A stretch of 50,734 nt of DNA from Chloroflexota bacterium. GTDB taxonomy: Bacteria > Chloroflexota > Dormibacteria > Aeolococcales > Aeolococcaceae. The notes below the pieces were generated by a model that saw nothing but the letters and a program-made list of their open reading frames with translations, did no database searches and was not told the origin of the DNA. The stretch is taken from positions 1 through 50,734 of the forward strand of contig VBIQ01000025.1 in assembly GCA_005880985.1 (NCBI GenBank), in the 5' to 3' direction. Each line of letters opens with the position of its first letter. Position 1 is the first letter of the stretch. A program made the translations under genes and the position numbers. Shown here piece by piece: positions 7,280-15,749 of the stretch.

Positions 7280-8095
7280 GTGAATCAGCCGGCGCCGGCG
7301 CGCGAGCGCATTCTGGCAGCTGCACGGCATCTGTTTGTCACCGACGGCTACGAGGGCCTGGACAACGCCCGACTCGGGGGGATGGCAGGAGTCGCGCCAA
7401 GCCTGGTCGACCGCATGTTCCCTGACCGGCCGACCTTGCTGACCGCTGTTGTGGAGCGCGAGGCGAGTGAGCTCATTGATCGTCTCATCGAGGGCATCCC
7501 GCGGGAGGCCCCTCTCGAGCAGATGCTGCGGATGGGGGTGACCGTCTTCCTGGACTTTGTCGTTGCGCATCGGACCGAGTACGAGCTTCTGTTCGGGGCG
7601 GCCGGTCGGCTGGATCCGGCGATAGCGTCGGCACTCCAGGGGCTCCGTCGGCGTCTGGCCAACAGCTACCTCGATCTCTTCCGACCGGCGGTCGCCTCCG
7701 CGGGCGTCGTGTGGCCGTCGGACGCGGAGGCGCGGTTGGTCACCCAGGCGATGCTGGCCCTCGCCGAGGGGAGCGTGCAGGCGTGGCTGACTGATCCGAG
7801 CGTACCTTCCGGACGATTCGTCGAGACCGTGGCCGGGATGATCTACCGGTCGCTGGTGCCACCGACCGGGACGCGTCCGGCTTCGACTGTCCGACACATC
7901 ACGGGTGGCGGAGTGGGAACCGTGCGGCCCCGGAGGCTTGGAGACAGCTCGCGCGGGAAGACGCGGAGCCAGCGAACGAATGTGGCTCGGCGCGCTGCGA
8001 GGCAGTTTTCCCGGGAGGTCGACTTTGAGTGTTGCGAGCCGCCTGCGACTGCCTCGGCCAACGCGACTGAGGGGGTTGGAGTGCTCACCCCATAG
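7280..8095 (+). CDS. TetR-family transcriptional regulator, second of a tandem pair, with a runaway C-terminus
   Basis: The GTG start at 7280 follows the previous stop by one base. Residues 6-60 form the TetR helix-turn-helix (RERILAAARHLFVTDGYEGLDNARLGGMAGVAPSLVDRMFPDR). The body parallels the upstream protein almost line by line (FLDFVVAHRTEYELLFGAAGRLDP, PSDAEARLVTQAMLALAEGSVQAWL). The paralogue ends soon after RRALVPLL, whereas this one continues about 75 residues past RSLVPP in low-complexity, Arg-rich sequence. That suggests the original stop was lost and the frame now runs into former non-coding DNA. The DNA-binding half looks intact. The recognition helix differs from its partner, so the two may see different sites. 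Confidence 0.85.
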   Translation: MNQPAPARERILAAARHLFVTDGYEGLDNARLGGMAGVAPSLVDRMFPDRPTLLTAVVEREASELIDRLIEGIPREAPLEQMLRMGVTVFLDFVVAHRTEYELLFGAAGRLDPAIASALQGLRRRLANSYLDLFRPAVASAGVVWPSDAEARLVTQAMLALAEGSVQAWLTDPSVPSGRFVETVAGMIYRSLVPPTGTRPASTVRHITGGGVGTVRPRRLGDSSRGKTRSQRTNVARRAARQFSREVDFECCEPPATASANATEGVGVLTP

Positions 8096-8770
8096 CTGGG
8101 GTCGTCGACCGGGCGTTCCTCCCTGGAACCGCCGGCTCGCGAGAACAGGCGGTCAGGAGGGAATATCAATCCCGGCTGGGCGAGTAGGAGAGACGTGTCT
8201 CGAAGCGAGATTCTTGCGGGGGATCAGAAGATGGGGAGGTCGGTGGCCAGTTCCTCGGGGAACATCCCTTCGAGCCCGGGCGGAGTCCGCCACCGGGCTG
8301 CGAGGTTGGGGAGCTAGAGAATGCGACGATCGGCTCATCGCCAGAACCACCGCCGCCCGAGGTCACAAGGAGGGCGAGCGGCTGTGGTGCCGCCCGCCCG
8401 GGATTGGGGGGAGGGCTGTTCCTAAAGGGGCCGGAGGCGCCGTGAGGAGGCGCAGGGGTCCTTCGAACCCGGATAACGGGCCAGATTCGTGCTTTCTTTC
8501 GAACCCGGATAAGAAGCGCGCTCAACCCGACAGGTACCCCCAGCGGAGACAGCCCTTAGTGGTTAAACACGCGGGAGGCGACCCAGAGCTACATAGACGG
8601 CTCGTTGAGGACGGCTGTCTCAGAACGAGAGGTGGATTTGCGGGCATCGGTGGCCTGTTGGCAACTCTCGTGTCGCCCGCCGGTGAGGTGCAAGAAAGAG
8701 GGGTGAACACGCGTCTTCTTTCTCGGCACCCATCGCCTAAGGGCGCCGGGCGAACGCCTGGTGATGGGGC
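8096..8770. other. Long gap before the envelope block, with a 15-base direct repeat
   Basis: No convincing gene. A long plus-strand frame crosses it, but it is Arg/Gly/Pro-rich and lacks motifs. The perfect direct repeat TTCGAACCCGGATAA is at 8462-8476 and 8498-8512 (36-base period). TTCGAA at its centre recalls a tRNA T-loop, but no tRNA can be folded around it. It could be a recombination or regulator site. Confidence 0.4.
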
Positions 8771-9034
8771 ATGAGGAACCGGCCCCTGACGATGGATGGT
8801 CCCGCTCCGCGCACAGATACCCAGCCTTCCTGGCGGGCCGCCGGCGACGCCGGCGGGCCGTGTCTCCCCCTAGCGGTGGAGGGGAGCGGCCCGGTGGTGA
8901 TCGGGCTGGCGCTCGCCGTGCTGCTGGCCTATGCAGTGGTGGCGGGGGCCTGGACCGTCTACGCAACAGCCGCGGCATGCGACCAGGCGGGCTCCGACGA
9001 GCGGACGACCGAAGCGGGATCTGCGGCCTCCTGA
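8771..9034 (+). CDS. Small single-pass membrane protein upstream of the M23 peptidase
   Basis: Eighty-seven residues with one strongly hydrophobic segment at about 43-68 (VVIGLALAVLLAYAVVAGAWTVYATAAA), a polar N-terminus and an acidic C-terminus. It belongs to no family I know. The ATG at 8771 is preceded by GGGGC at a suitable distance. Its stop (9032-9034) is two bases before the ATG of the peptidase gene, so the pair is very probably co-translated. It may anchor or partner the peptidase, as small membrane proteins do in cell-wall and conjugation gene clusters. This is inferred from position only. Confidence 0.6.
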   Translation: MRNRPLTMDGPAPRTDTQPSWRAAGDAGGPCLPLAVEGSGPVVIGLALAVLLAYAVVAGAWTVYATAAACDQAGSDERTTEAGSAAS

Positions 9035-9036
9035 GC

Positions 9037-11040
9037 ATGGCGTTGCAGGCACGCTCGTACCGCCTGAGGCACCGGAGAAGGCGTGGTTGGGTACGCCGAG
9101 TCAGCGCGATCGTTGGCACCGCATTCGTGGCCGCCGGCGCCGCCACGGTGCTGTCTGCCTTGGGCGGTCGCGACTCCAGGAGCACAGCCGCGTTCGCCGA
9201 CACTTGCCCAATCGCACTCGTCTGTCCAACGCCTTCGGGCGGAGCGACGCCGACCGCGAAGAGCAGCCCGACACCAACCCCAACGCCAACGGCGGACACG
9301 GCCGGCAATCCGACCCCGACACCCACTGCCAGCAGCGGCGCCCGGCCCACACAAGATCCGGCGCACGGCGACAGCGCGCCGACGCCGACGAGTGCCGGAC
9401 CATCGCCGCAAGGCGGGAGCGCGGGGAGCGCTCCTGGGGGTGGACAGGGCCCTGGGAAGACGGGGCAACCAACACTACCGACGCCGGGAGCGACAGGTCC
9501 CGGGACGTCGGCGTCGCCGCCCCTCCCGCCGGCGCCGGTGTCCCCGGCGACGGCGGACCAGGTGGCGGTGGCATTCCACAACGCCGGCTACCTCGGGGAG
9601 CTGCTCAGCATCATCCGGCAGCCAGCATCCGGGGAGCCGCCGGATCTCCGCCACTTCCGACCGGCTGCCCTGGCGGCGTGGCACCGCCAAAGCCAGCAGC
9701 CAACCCGCGATCACGGGTCGGTCAAGGGGTTCGGGGGCGCAGCCGGGTCCGCTCGCAGTGGCGGCCCTGGGGCCGGGCCACCTCCTTTTTCCCCGCTCGC
9801 CCCGTTGGGACTCGTTCCCATCCTGGTGATGGCGGGGACGGGGCGAGGAAGACGGCTGATCAGGCGGATGGTGCAGGCTGTTGTGCTGCCGGTGAGGCGA
9901 TGGCTTCCAGCCAGGGATCGGCTCCCACCCCCGTTGCGCGGGATCGCGCGCCATCCGGTCCGAACCATGGCGCTGACGCTCGGACCGGTGGCCTTCGTCG
10001 GGCTGCTCGGTCTCAGCGTTGGGGCCAACCCAGCGGCTCTGGTCGGGGAGGGTCCCGGCGGGACGGGTCCGGGTACTAGCCGATCGGGAGGCTCGAGCGC
10101 GCAGTCCGCAGGAAGGGAGGGGATCCTGGCTGTTGTCCTGCCCCAAGGGCCGCCGGTATGGCAGCGGTTGGTCAGCGTCGAGAGCTCGATCGCGTTTCTG
10201 CAGGACCGTCTCGCGCAGCAGGAGACGGAGATCCAGCAATTCGCATTGGCAGCTGCGGCCATGCCCAACTCGCCGGCTCCGGCTGCAGCTCCCGAGCCAG
10301 CGGCGAGTGACCATCTGGCTCAGCTCATCGACAGTCGTGACAGTACTAACCAGCTGTACCGGACCGCTCTCCGAGTCGAATACAGCATCTACCTCGATAC
10401 CGCGCGCGATCAGACCGAACAACAGGCGCTGCTTGCAGCGGTGGAGCAGGAGGCCGCATCCATTCGTGACGCGGTTGACTACGATCTCAACGTTGCGGGC
10501 ACGCAGGTCGGTCAAGAGGCGGCGATCGCCGCCGCGCAGCAGAAGCTGCAGGAGCTGACATCGCTGTCGGCAACGCAGCTGCAGCAGATCAAGGCCGGCC
10601 AGCCATTCATGCTGCCGCTAGCGGGGACCCTGACCCAACCATTCGGTGCCACCGACTTCGGACTCGAGCCGCCGCTTGTGTACCACGGTGTGTTCTACCC
10701 GCATTTCCACACCGGTCTGGACCTCGCGGCGCCGCTGGATGCGCCGGTGCGGGCGGCGGCTGATGGCGTGGTGCTGCTGGCGACATCGAGCGTCGACAGC
10801 CAGGGTCACTACGTCGGCTACGGGAACTACGTCCTCATCGCTCATCCGGACGGGTTCGCGACCCTCTACGGACACCTGGACCGGATCGGCGTTAGCGCGG
10901 GACAACTGGTCCATCAGGGCGACGCCATCGGGCTCGAGGGATCAACCGGTTGGTCGACGGGTCCGCACGTGCACTTTGAGATCCGCCACAAGGGTGAGTT
11001 GCTCGATCCGGCGCCGTACCTGGCGCCGGGGCAGCGGTAG
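9037..11040 (+). CDS. Membrane-anchored M23 (LytM-type) peptidase
   Basis: The C-terminal 140 residues are a complete M23 zinc metallopeptidase domain, which cuts peptidoglycan cross-links: HTGLDLAAP (HxxxD zinc ligands), TLYGHLDRI and GPHVHFEIR. The start at 9037 is preferred over the in-frame start at 8761, because it follows the small gene's stop by two bases and gives a good N-terminus: a basic stretch, then the membrane segment AIVGTAFVAAGAATVLSAL. A Thr/Pro-rich linker of TPTPTP type follows, then a globular region, a second hydrophobic segment near 10000 (LTLGPVAFVGLLGLSVG), a coiled-coil (about 10150-10560) and the peptidase. At 667 residues it is longer than simple LytM enzymes. This resembles lysozyme/peptidase proteins of conjugation systems that open the wall locally; that role is inference. 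Confidence 0.88.
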   Translation: MALQARSYRLRHRRRRGWVRRVSAIVGTAFVAAGAATVLSALGGRDSRSTAAFADTCPIALVCPTPSGGATPTAKSSPTPTPTPTADTAGNPTPTPTASSGARPTQDPAHGDSAPTPTSAGPSPQGGSAGSAPGGGQGPGKTGQPTLPTPGATGPGTSASPPLPPAPVSPATADQVAVAFHNAGYLGELLSIIRQPASGEPPDLRHFRPAALAAWHRQSQQPTRDHGSVKGFGGAAGSARSGGPGAGPPPFSPLAPLGLVPILVMAGTGRGRRLIRRMVQAVVLPVRRWLPARDRLPPPLRGIARHPVRTMALTLGPVAFVGLLGLSVGANPAALVGEGPGGTGPGTSRSGGSSAQSAGREGILAVVLPQGPPVWQRLVSVESSIAFLQDRLAQQETEIQQFALAAAAMPNSPAPAAAPEPAASDHLAQLIDSRDSTNQLYRTALRVEYSIYLDTARDQTEQQALLAAVEQEAASIRDAVDYDLNVAGTQVGQEAAIAAAQQKLQELTSLSATQLQQIKAGQPFMLPLAGTLTQPFGATDFGLEPPLVYHGVFYPHFHTGLDLAAPLDAPVRAAADGVVLLATSSVDSQGHYVGYGNYVLIAHPDGFATLYGHLDRIGVSAGQLVHQGDAIGLEGSTGWSTGPHVHFEIRHKGELLDPAPYLAPGQR

Positions 11041-11117
11041 TGACGTTTGCCGAGGAATGAGATTGACGGCGGGGTACAGCAAGCGCTCAAACGGCATCGG
11101 GGCGGGGCGGAGGTGTC

Positions 11118-14100
11118 ATGACTAGGAAGCGATCTCTGGTGCGGACGCTCGCGCCGCTGCTGATGATGTCCGCGCTGATCGGCGGTCTGCTCGCGGTGCT
11201 GCGGCCGGCGCTTCACCCCAGGGCCTCGACCGGGGTTGTCGACCACTACACGTACATCGAGAGCGACAGCTCAAGCTGCACGCCGTCGGGGGTGACGACC
11301 TGCCGGATCGCCCCGGACGGGACATTGGACCTCGGGAACTCCCGGGTGATCAGCGTGATCGCGCAGGACGCCGGTGGTGTTGGCGTGGCCGGGGCTCCTG
11401 TGTCCTTGTCGCTGACAGGGTATCCCCCAGGATCGTCAGCGCCCGCAGCAAAGGGTACGGCGAATGCCAGCTGTGCCGGATCATCGGGGTCGGTGGCATT
11501 GACTCCGACGCCAGCGGCATGCACGGCGGACGCGAACGGAGCCGTGCCAATCATTTACAGCATGCCCTCAACGACCTCGACGATGCCGACTGGAGGCGAG
11601 GACATCATCACCGCGCAGAGTGGATCGTCTGGCCAGAGTGCGCCTGGAACAACGCCGGCGCCGGCACCAGACGTCTACCGATTCTCGTCGGTGGCCAAGT
11701 ATCTGTTCACGCCGGCCCCAATCCCGACACAGACGCTGCCAAGCCCCGGCGACCCGACATGCCCGCTCGCATCTCCGAAGTCCGAATCCCTCACCCTTTT
11801 CGCACTCGACGAGGGTGGCCACGTTGTTACCTCGACGGGCGGCACCCAGAGCGCGAAGGCTCCATCCGTCTACCTCTCCTACCTCTCCGCCCCCAATGTT
11901 CCCGGGAGCCTGCTCCCTCCCCCCAATCCCTTCGTGGGCAGCGCGTTGAGCGGCCCTCAGTCGATGCCCCTGGGCAGCGCGCCGAGCCTGCAGTCGATGC
12001 CCAACGGACAGCTCACCATTACCTATACGCCCCCGCAGTGCCCTCCGTCGAGCGGCGAGGACATGATCACGGCCGCCGACGTCGCCTCGGGAACGCCACT
12101 TGCGTCCGGCGCTGACGGCTACGAGTTCGGCAGCTTCGCCGGGTTGTCGATCACCCCCTGTCCGCAACCGGTACCGGCGTCGGGTGGACCCTGCATCTTC
12201 GCCACGGGTGGGAGCCTGATTGCGCGGCAGCGGGTGCCCGTCCCGGTCATCACCCAGGACAACGCCGGCAACGGGATGGGGGGCGTCAAGGTCTCGGTCA
12301 AGCTGTCCGCAACCGGCGGGGCGACAGCGCCGTCCGGAACCGTCGAGCTCGACTGCCCACCACCCAGCAGCAGCAGCAGCACGAGCTCCAGCTCGACATC
12401 GAGCTCCAGCTCGTCTGCCAGCGCAACGCCGCCCTCGAGCTCGGTGACCACCCTGTCGGCCGGCTCTCCCGGTCCGGTGGACTGCACCAGCGACGGGGCC
12501 GGACAGGTGTCTGTGACCTATGTGTCGAGCGGACCGGGAACTGGTACCGATGTCATCACGGCCACCAGCACTGATGGCGATAAGCCCGGGAGCACGACCG
12601 GTGGCTGCGCGGTAACGCCGACACCCAAGGCATGCACCGTGCAGGCTGAATACAGCAACGGCGCCCTGACCCATTACGCCGTGACTGCTCAGAAGAATGG
12701 CGCCAGCTCGGCGCAGCCGGCGACCAACGGCCAGATCGCCCCCCCCGGAAGCTTGGGCGGAGCCTCATCGCCAGTCACGTTGACCTTCACGGCCAAGGAC
12801 GCCAATGCGAACGATGTCGTTGGCAGCTCCGACTTCTTAATCTTCTCGCCGACCCAGAACGACGCCACGGTTTGCACGCCTCCCGGAACGAGCTGTGCCG
12901 CCCTAGACCCATCGGGCCAAAAGGACTACGGCGCGCACCAGGGGACGACCGTCACGGTGCAGTACACGACGTCGACGTCCGCCAAGGGCGGCGAGGACAT
13001 CTTCGTCGCGCGATCAGCTGCGTTCCCCAAGGACCAAAGCGGATCCGTGTCGTTGCCGAGCAGCTGCCCACCGGACCAAGCCGGAGGCGCGCCGGGCCAG
13101 CTGGTGAGCACGTGCGTGAGCTATGCCTACTCACCGATCAACGCGTACGTCTTCTCTCCCTCGCCCATAGCGCCGCCCGGCAGCCTCGGGCCATCGCCGG
13201 TGCCATGTGGCAGTTCCTCGAGTTCCTCGTCCTCGAGTAGCTCGTCGTCCTGCTCATCTAGCTCATCGAGTGGTTCAGGCAGTGCGAGCAGCAGCGGGAC
13301 CGCGACGTCGTCGAGCTCCAGCTCCTCGAGCAATTCGACCGCTGCGTCGTCGGGGACCGGTAGCAGTTCGTCGACGACGACACCGTCGTCGAGCACGACG
13401 ACGACCACTCCCGCCGGTCCGAGCTCGGTCCAGGTCACGCTCACGGCCTTGATCGGCAGCAACTCGGCTCCCAACGCCAATGTCCTCCTTTACTTCACTC
13501 CGAACAGCGGTGGTGGCGGATCGGCATCGTCCTTCCAATGCAGCAGCTCGACAAACTCCAGCGGCGCCATCTCCTCCGACGCCAAAAACCCGACTCCTTG
13601 CACAGCAGACAATGCCGGGCACATTTCGATGACGTATACCACCCCAAGCCAACTCCCGAGTACCGGGACAGACGTAATCACCGCTGAGGATGCGACGACA
13701 AATCCGGCAGCGGGTCCGACATCGGACGCATACAGCTTCGTGGCGATCAACTCGCTAGCCTGGACGCCGACGCCGATTGCTGCTGATGGCTCGTTGAAGG
13801 GTGGTGGGCAGCCCAGCACCCAACCCCAAGTGCAAGCACAAGACACTGGTGGATTCGGTATACCGCAAGCCCCCGTTTATCTCTCGTTCGCACCCGCGCC
13901 GGTGACATCCGGTGCTCCAGCATCAGCAACGGCAACGTGTCATCCGAGTACGAAGACCACCAGCACCATCATCCTCAACCCAACACCAGCATCTTGCATC
14001 ACCGACGACAGCGGGACGGTTCAGATCACCTACACCTCGGCGAGTGTGCCTCCGAGCTCGGGCCGCGACGTGCTGACCGCTCAGGACGCGGCCAGTCAGC

Positions 14101-15200
14101 CGGCCGTCTCGGCAACCGACACCTACAGCTACGTCGTCATCGGGCAAACCGCGAAGGTGACGGTGACACTCAGCCCAGCATCGATCCCCGCGAATGGCAC
14201 GTCGACGGCCCAGGCACTCGCGGTCGTCACGGATGCCAACAACAACCGCGTTCCGAGCGAGACGATCCGCTGGAACACCGACGGCGACGTCAGCTTCGGA
14301 GGCCTCGTCAACCATGGCGACGGGACGCACACGGCTACCATCACCGCCTCGCGCACTTCGGGCCCCGAGACGATTACGGCTACTGCTGGGAATGGGGTCC
14401 ACGGCTCGGCGGTGCTGACGGAAACCGCGAGCTCGGGGAGCACCTCTGGGGGTGGCGGTTACTGGTTGGTGGCCTCGGACGGCGGAGTGTTCAGCTTCAG
14501 CGCGCCCTTCCACGGCAGCACCGGCAACATTCGCCTGAATCAACCCATCGTCGGGATAGCGGGAACGCCAGGCCCCGGCGGGTACTGGCTAGTGGCCTCC
14601 GACGGCGGCGTCTTCAGCTTCGGCGACGCCGGGTTCCACGGCAGCACCGGCAATAGGCGCCTGAACCAGTCCATCGTGGGGATGGCCTCGACACCGGACG
14701 GTGGCGGCTACTGGTTGGTAGCGTCGGACGGCGGGGTCTTCAGCTTCGGCAATGCCCAGTTCCGCGGCAGCACCGGGAACATTCATCTCGCCAAACCGGT
14801 CGTGGGAATGGCGGCGATGCCGGACGGTAGCGGCTACTGGTTGGTGGCCTCTGATGGAGGCGTGTTCGCCTTCGGGAAGGCCGGTTTCTTCGGGAGCACC
14901 GGGGGCATGCACCTCAACAAACCGATCGTGGGGATGGCGGCTACGCCTGACGGCGGCGGGTACTGGTTGGTGGCATCCGACGGCGGGATCTTCGCCTTCG
15001 GCAACGCTGCCTTCCGCGGCAGCACCGGGAACCTCCGCCTGAACCAGCCCGTGGTGGGGATGTCGAGGACGGGCGACGGTGGCGGCTATTGGCTGGTTGC
15101 TTCGGACGGCGGGATCTTCAGCTTCGGCAACGCGCCGTTCCAAGGCAGTACCGGGGGGATGCGGCTGAACCGGCCGGTGGTGGGCATGGCGGCCGCATGA
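11118..15200 (+). CDS. Very large secreted surface protein with Ig-like segments, poly-Ser tracts and a C-terminal six-repeat module
   Basis: The 1360-residue product starts at an ATG behind GGAGG at 5 bases. An N-terminal signal (RTLAPLLMMSALIGGLLAVL) predicts export. The middle repeats a unit of about 120-180 residues with patterns such as PVSLSLTGYPPG, GEDIITA and YVSSGPGTGTDVITATS, followed by pairs of cysteines. This looks like invasin-type (Big_1) Ig-like folds. Ser-rich linkers lie near 12370-12420 and 13210-13390 and are encoded by mixed Ser codons. A final Ig-like unit (TVTLSPASIPANGTS...) leads to six copies of a 41-residue unit. No sortase motif or membrane anchor is seen at the end, so release or non-covalent attachment is likely. 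Adhesion is the best guess. It may share a transcript with the peptidase gene 77 bases upstream. Confidence 0.85.
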   Translation: MTRKRSLVRTLAPLLMMSALIGGLLAVLRPALHPRASTGVVDHYTYIESDSSSCTPSGVTTCRIAPDGTLDLGNSRVISVIAQDAGGVGVAGAPVSLSLTGYPPGSSAPAAKGTANASCAGSSGSVALTPTPAACTADANGAVPIIYSMPSTTSTMPTGGEDIITAQSGSSGQSAPGTTPAPAPDVYRFSSVAKYLFTPAPIPTQTLPSPGDPTCPLASPKSESLTLFALDEGGHVVTSTGGTQSAKAPSVYLSYLSAPNVPGSLLPPPNPFVGSALSGPQSMPLGSAPSLQSMPNGQLTITYTPPQCPPSSGEDMITAADVASGTPLASGADGYEFGSFAGLSITPCPQPVPASGGPCIFATGGSLIARQRVPVPVITQDNAGNGMGGVKVSVKLSATGGATAPSGTVELDCPPPSSSSSTSSSSTSSSSSSASATPPSSSVTTLSAGSPGPVDCTSDGAGQVSVTYVSSGPGTGTDVITATSTDGDKPGSTTGGCAVTPTPKACTVQAEYSNGALTHYAVTAQKNGASSAQPATNGQIAPPGSLGGASSPVTLTFTAKDANANDVVGSSDFLIFSPTQNDATVCTPPGTSCAALDPSGQKDYGAHQGTTVTVQYTTSTSAKGGEDIFVARSAAFPKDQSGSVSLPSSCPPDQAGGAPGQLVSTCVSYAYSPINAYVFSPSPIAPPGSLGPSPVPCGSSSSSSSSSSSSSCSSSSSSGSGSASSSGTATSSSSSSSSNSTAASSGTGSSSSTTTPSSSTTTTTPAGPSSVQVTLTALIGSNSAPNANVLLYFTPNSGGGGSASSFQCSSSTNSSGAISSDAKNPTPCTADNAGHISMTYTTPSQLPSTGTDVITAEDATTNPAAGPTSDAYSFVAINSLAWTPTPIAADGSLKGGGQPSTQPQVQAQDTGGFGIPQAPVYLSFAPAPVTSGAPASATATCHPSTKTTSTIILNPTPASCITDDSGTVQITYTSASVPPSSGRDVLTAQDAASQPAVSATDTYSYVVIGQTAKVTVTLSPASIPANGTSTAQALAVVTDANNNRVPSETIRWNTDGDVSFGGLVNHGDGTHTATITASRTSGPETITATAGNGVHGSAVLTETASSGSTSGGGGYWLVASDGGVFSFSAPFHGSTGNIRLNQPIVGIAGTPGPGGYWLVASDGGVFSFGDAGFHGSTGNRRLNQSIVGMASTPDGGGYWLVASDGGVFSFGNAQFRGSTGNIHLAKPVVGMAAMPDGSGYWLVASDGGVFAFGKAGFFGSTGGMHLNKPIVGMAATPDGGGYWLVASDGGIFAFGNAAFRGSTGNLRLNQPVVGMSRTGDGGGYWLVASDGGIFSFGNAPFQGSTGGMRLNRPVVGMAAA
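14448..15197 (+). repeat. Six tandem 41-codon units in the surface protein
   Basis: Each unit of about 123 bases encodes GYWLVASDGG(V/I)F(S/A)FG, then a short turn, GSTG and LN-P-VGM. Copies start near 14451, 14578, 14703, 14829, 14952 and 15078. The protein pattern is well kept while third bases vary, so the repeats are old and under selection. The unit is common in extracellular proteins of high-GC Gram-positive-type bacteria and probably folds as a beta-propeller-like ring. The secreted protein at 20393 has a diverged version. Confidence 0.85.
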
Positions 15201-15749
15201 CAAGCGGCGGCTAAACGTCATCGACCGAGCGGATTTCGAGCGTCTGCGGCGCGCTCTGCTCAATCAATTCTAGTGTCAGCGGAGATAGCGAATGATCCAT
15301 GCGGGACACACCGCGTGGCGGCGCAGTTCGATCCGCGATCGAACACGCTGTTGGGGTTCGTGAGATCCCAACGGTGGGAAGACGGGTTGCGTTCCCTACC
15401 GCGGGCGGCGCCGCGGTGGCTCAGGCTCGAGGACGCGCGACGGCCACTGCCTCAGAGCTTCGTGGACGGCCCGGAACTCTGAGCGGCGGTCAGACGGCCC
15501 GTGGTCCGTTGAGGGTGGGCTGCCGCGCCCCCTGGGGGGTGGACCACGCAGGCCGTTCCTGGGGTGTTCTGTTTCGAGGCTCGAGGCGGCGCTCCAAAGC
15601 GAAAGGGAACGGAGGGGCCATTGTCCTTGTAGCAAACCGGCTGCTCGCGCGTGAACCACGGGTAAGAGGCCCACGCCGAGCCGGAGTTGCACCGATGGGC
15701 ACAAACTGCCCAACGGGACAACCGATCGGGAGATCGCGAGTACAGACGA
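15201..15749. other. Intergenic region with a perfect palindrome
   Basis: No gene is apparent. GTTCGATC-CGC-GATCGAAC at 15326-15344 is a perfect 8-base inverted repeat with a 3-base loop. It could be an operator or a small hairpin. There is no T-run after it, so it is unlikely to be a classical terminator. A short hairpin GCCGC/GCGGC overlaps the stop of the surface protein gene (15192-15208). Confidence 0.45.

Noticed and set aside
8462..8512. tRNA suggested by TTCGAA-type T-loop repeats
   Set aside because: No acceptor, D or anticodon stems can be drawn around either copy.
7905..8774. Long plus-strand frame after the second TetR gene
   Set aside because: Arg/Gly/Pro-rich, no motif, overlaps the TetR end and lacks a believable start; treated as chance in high-GC DNA.
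11568..12674. 368-residue minus-strand frame in the surface protein gene
   Set aside because: Arg/Gly-rich shadow of the Ser/Thr/Pro-rich gene; no domain.
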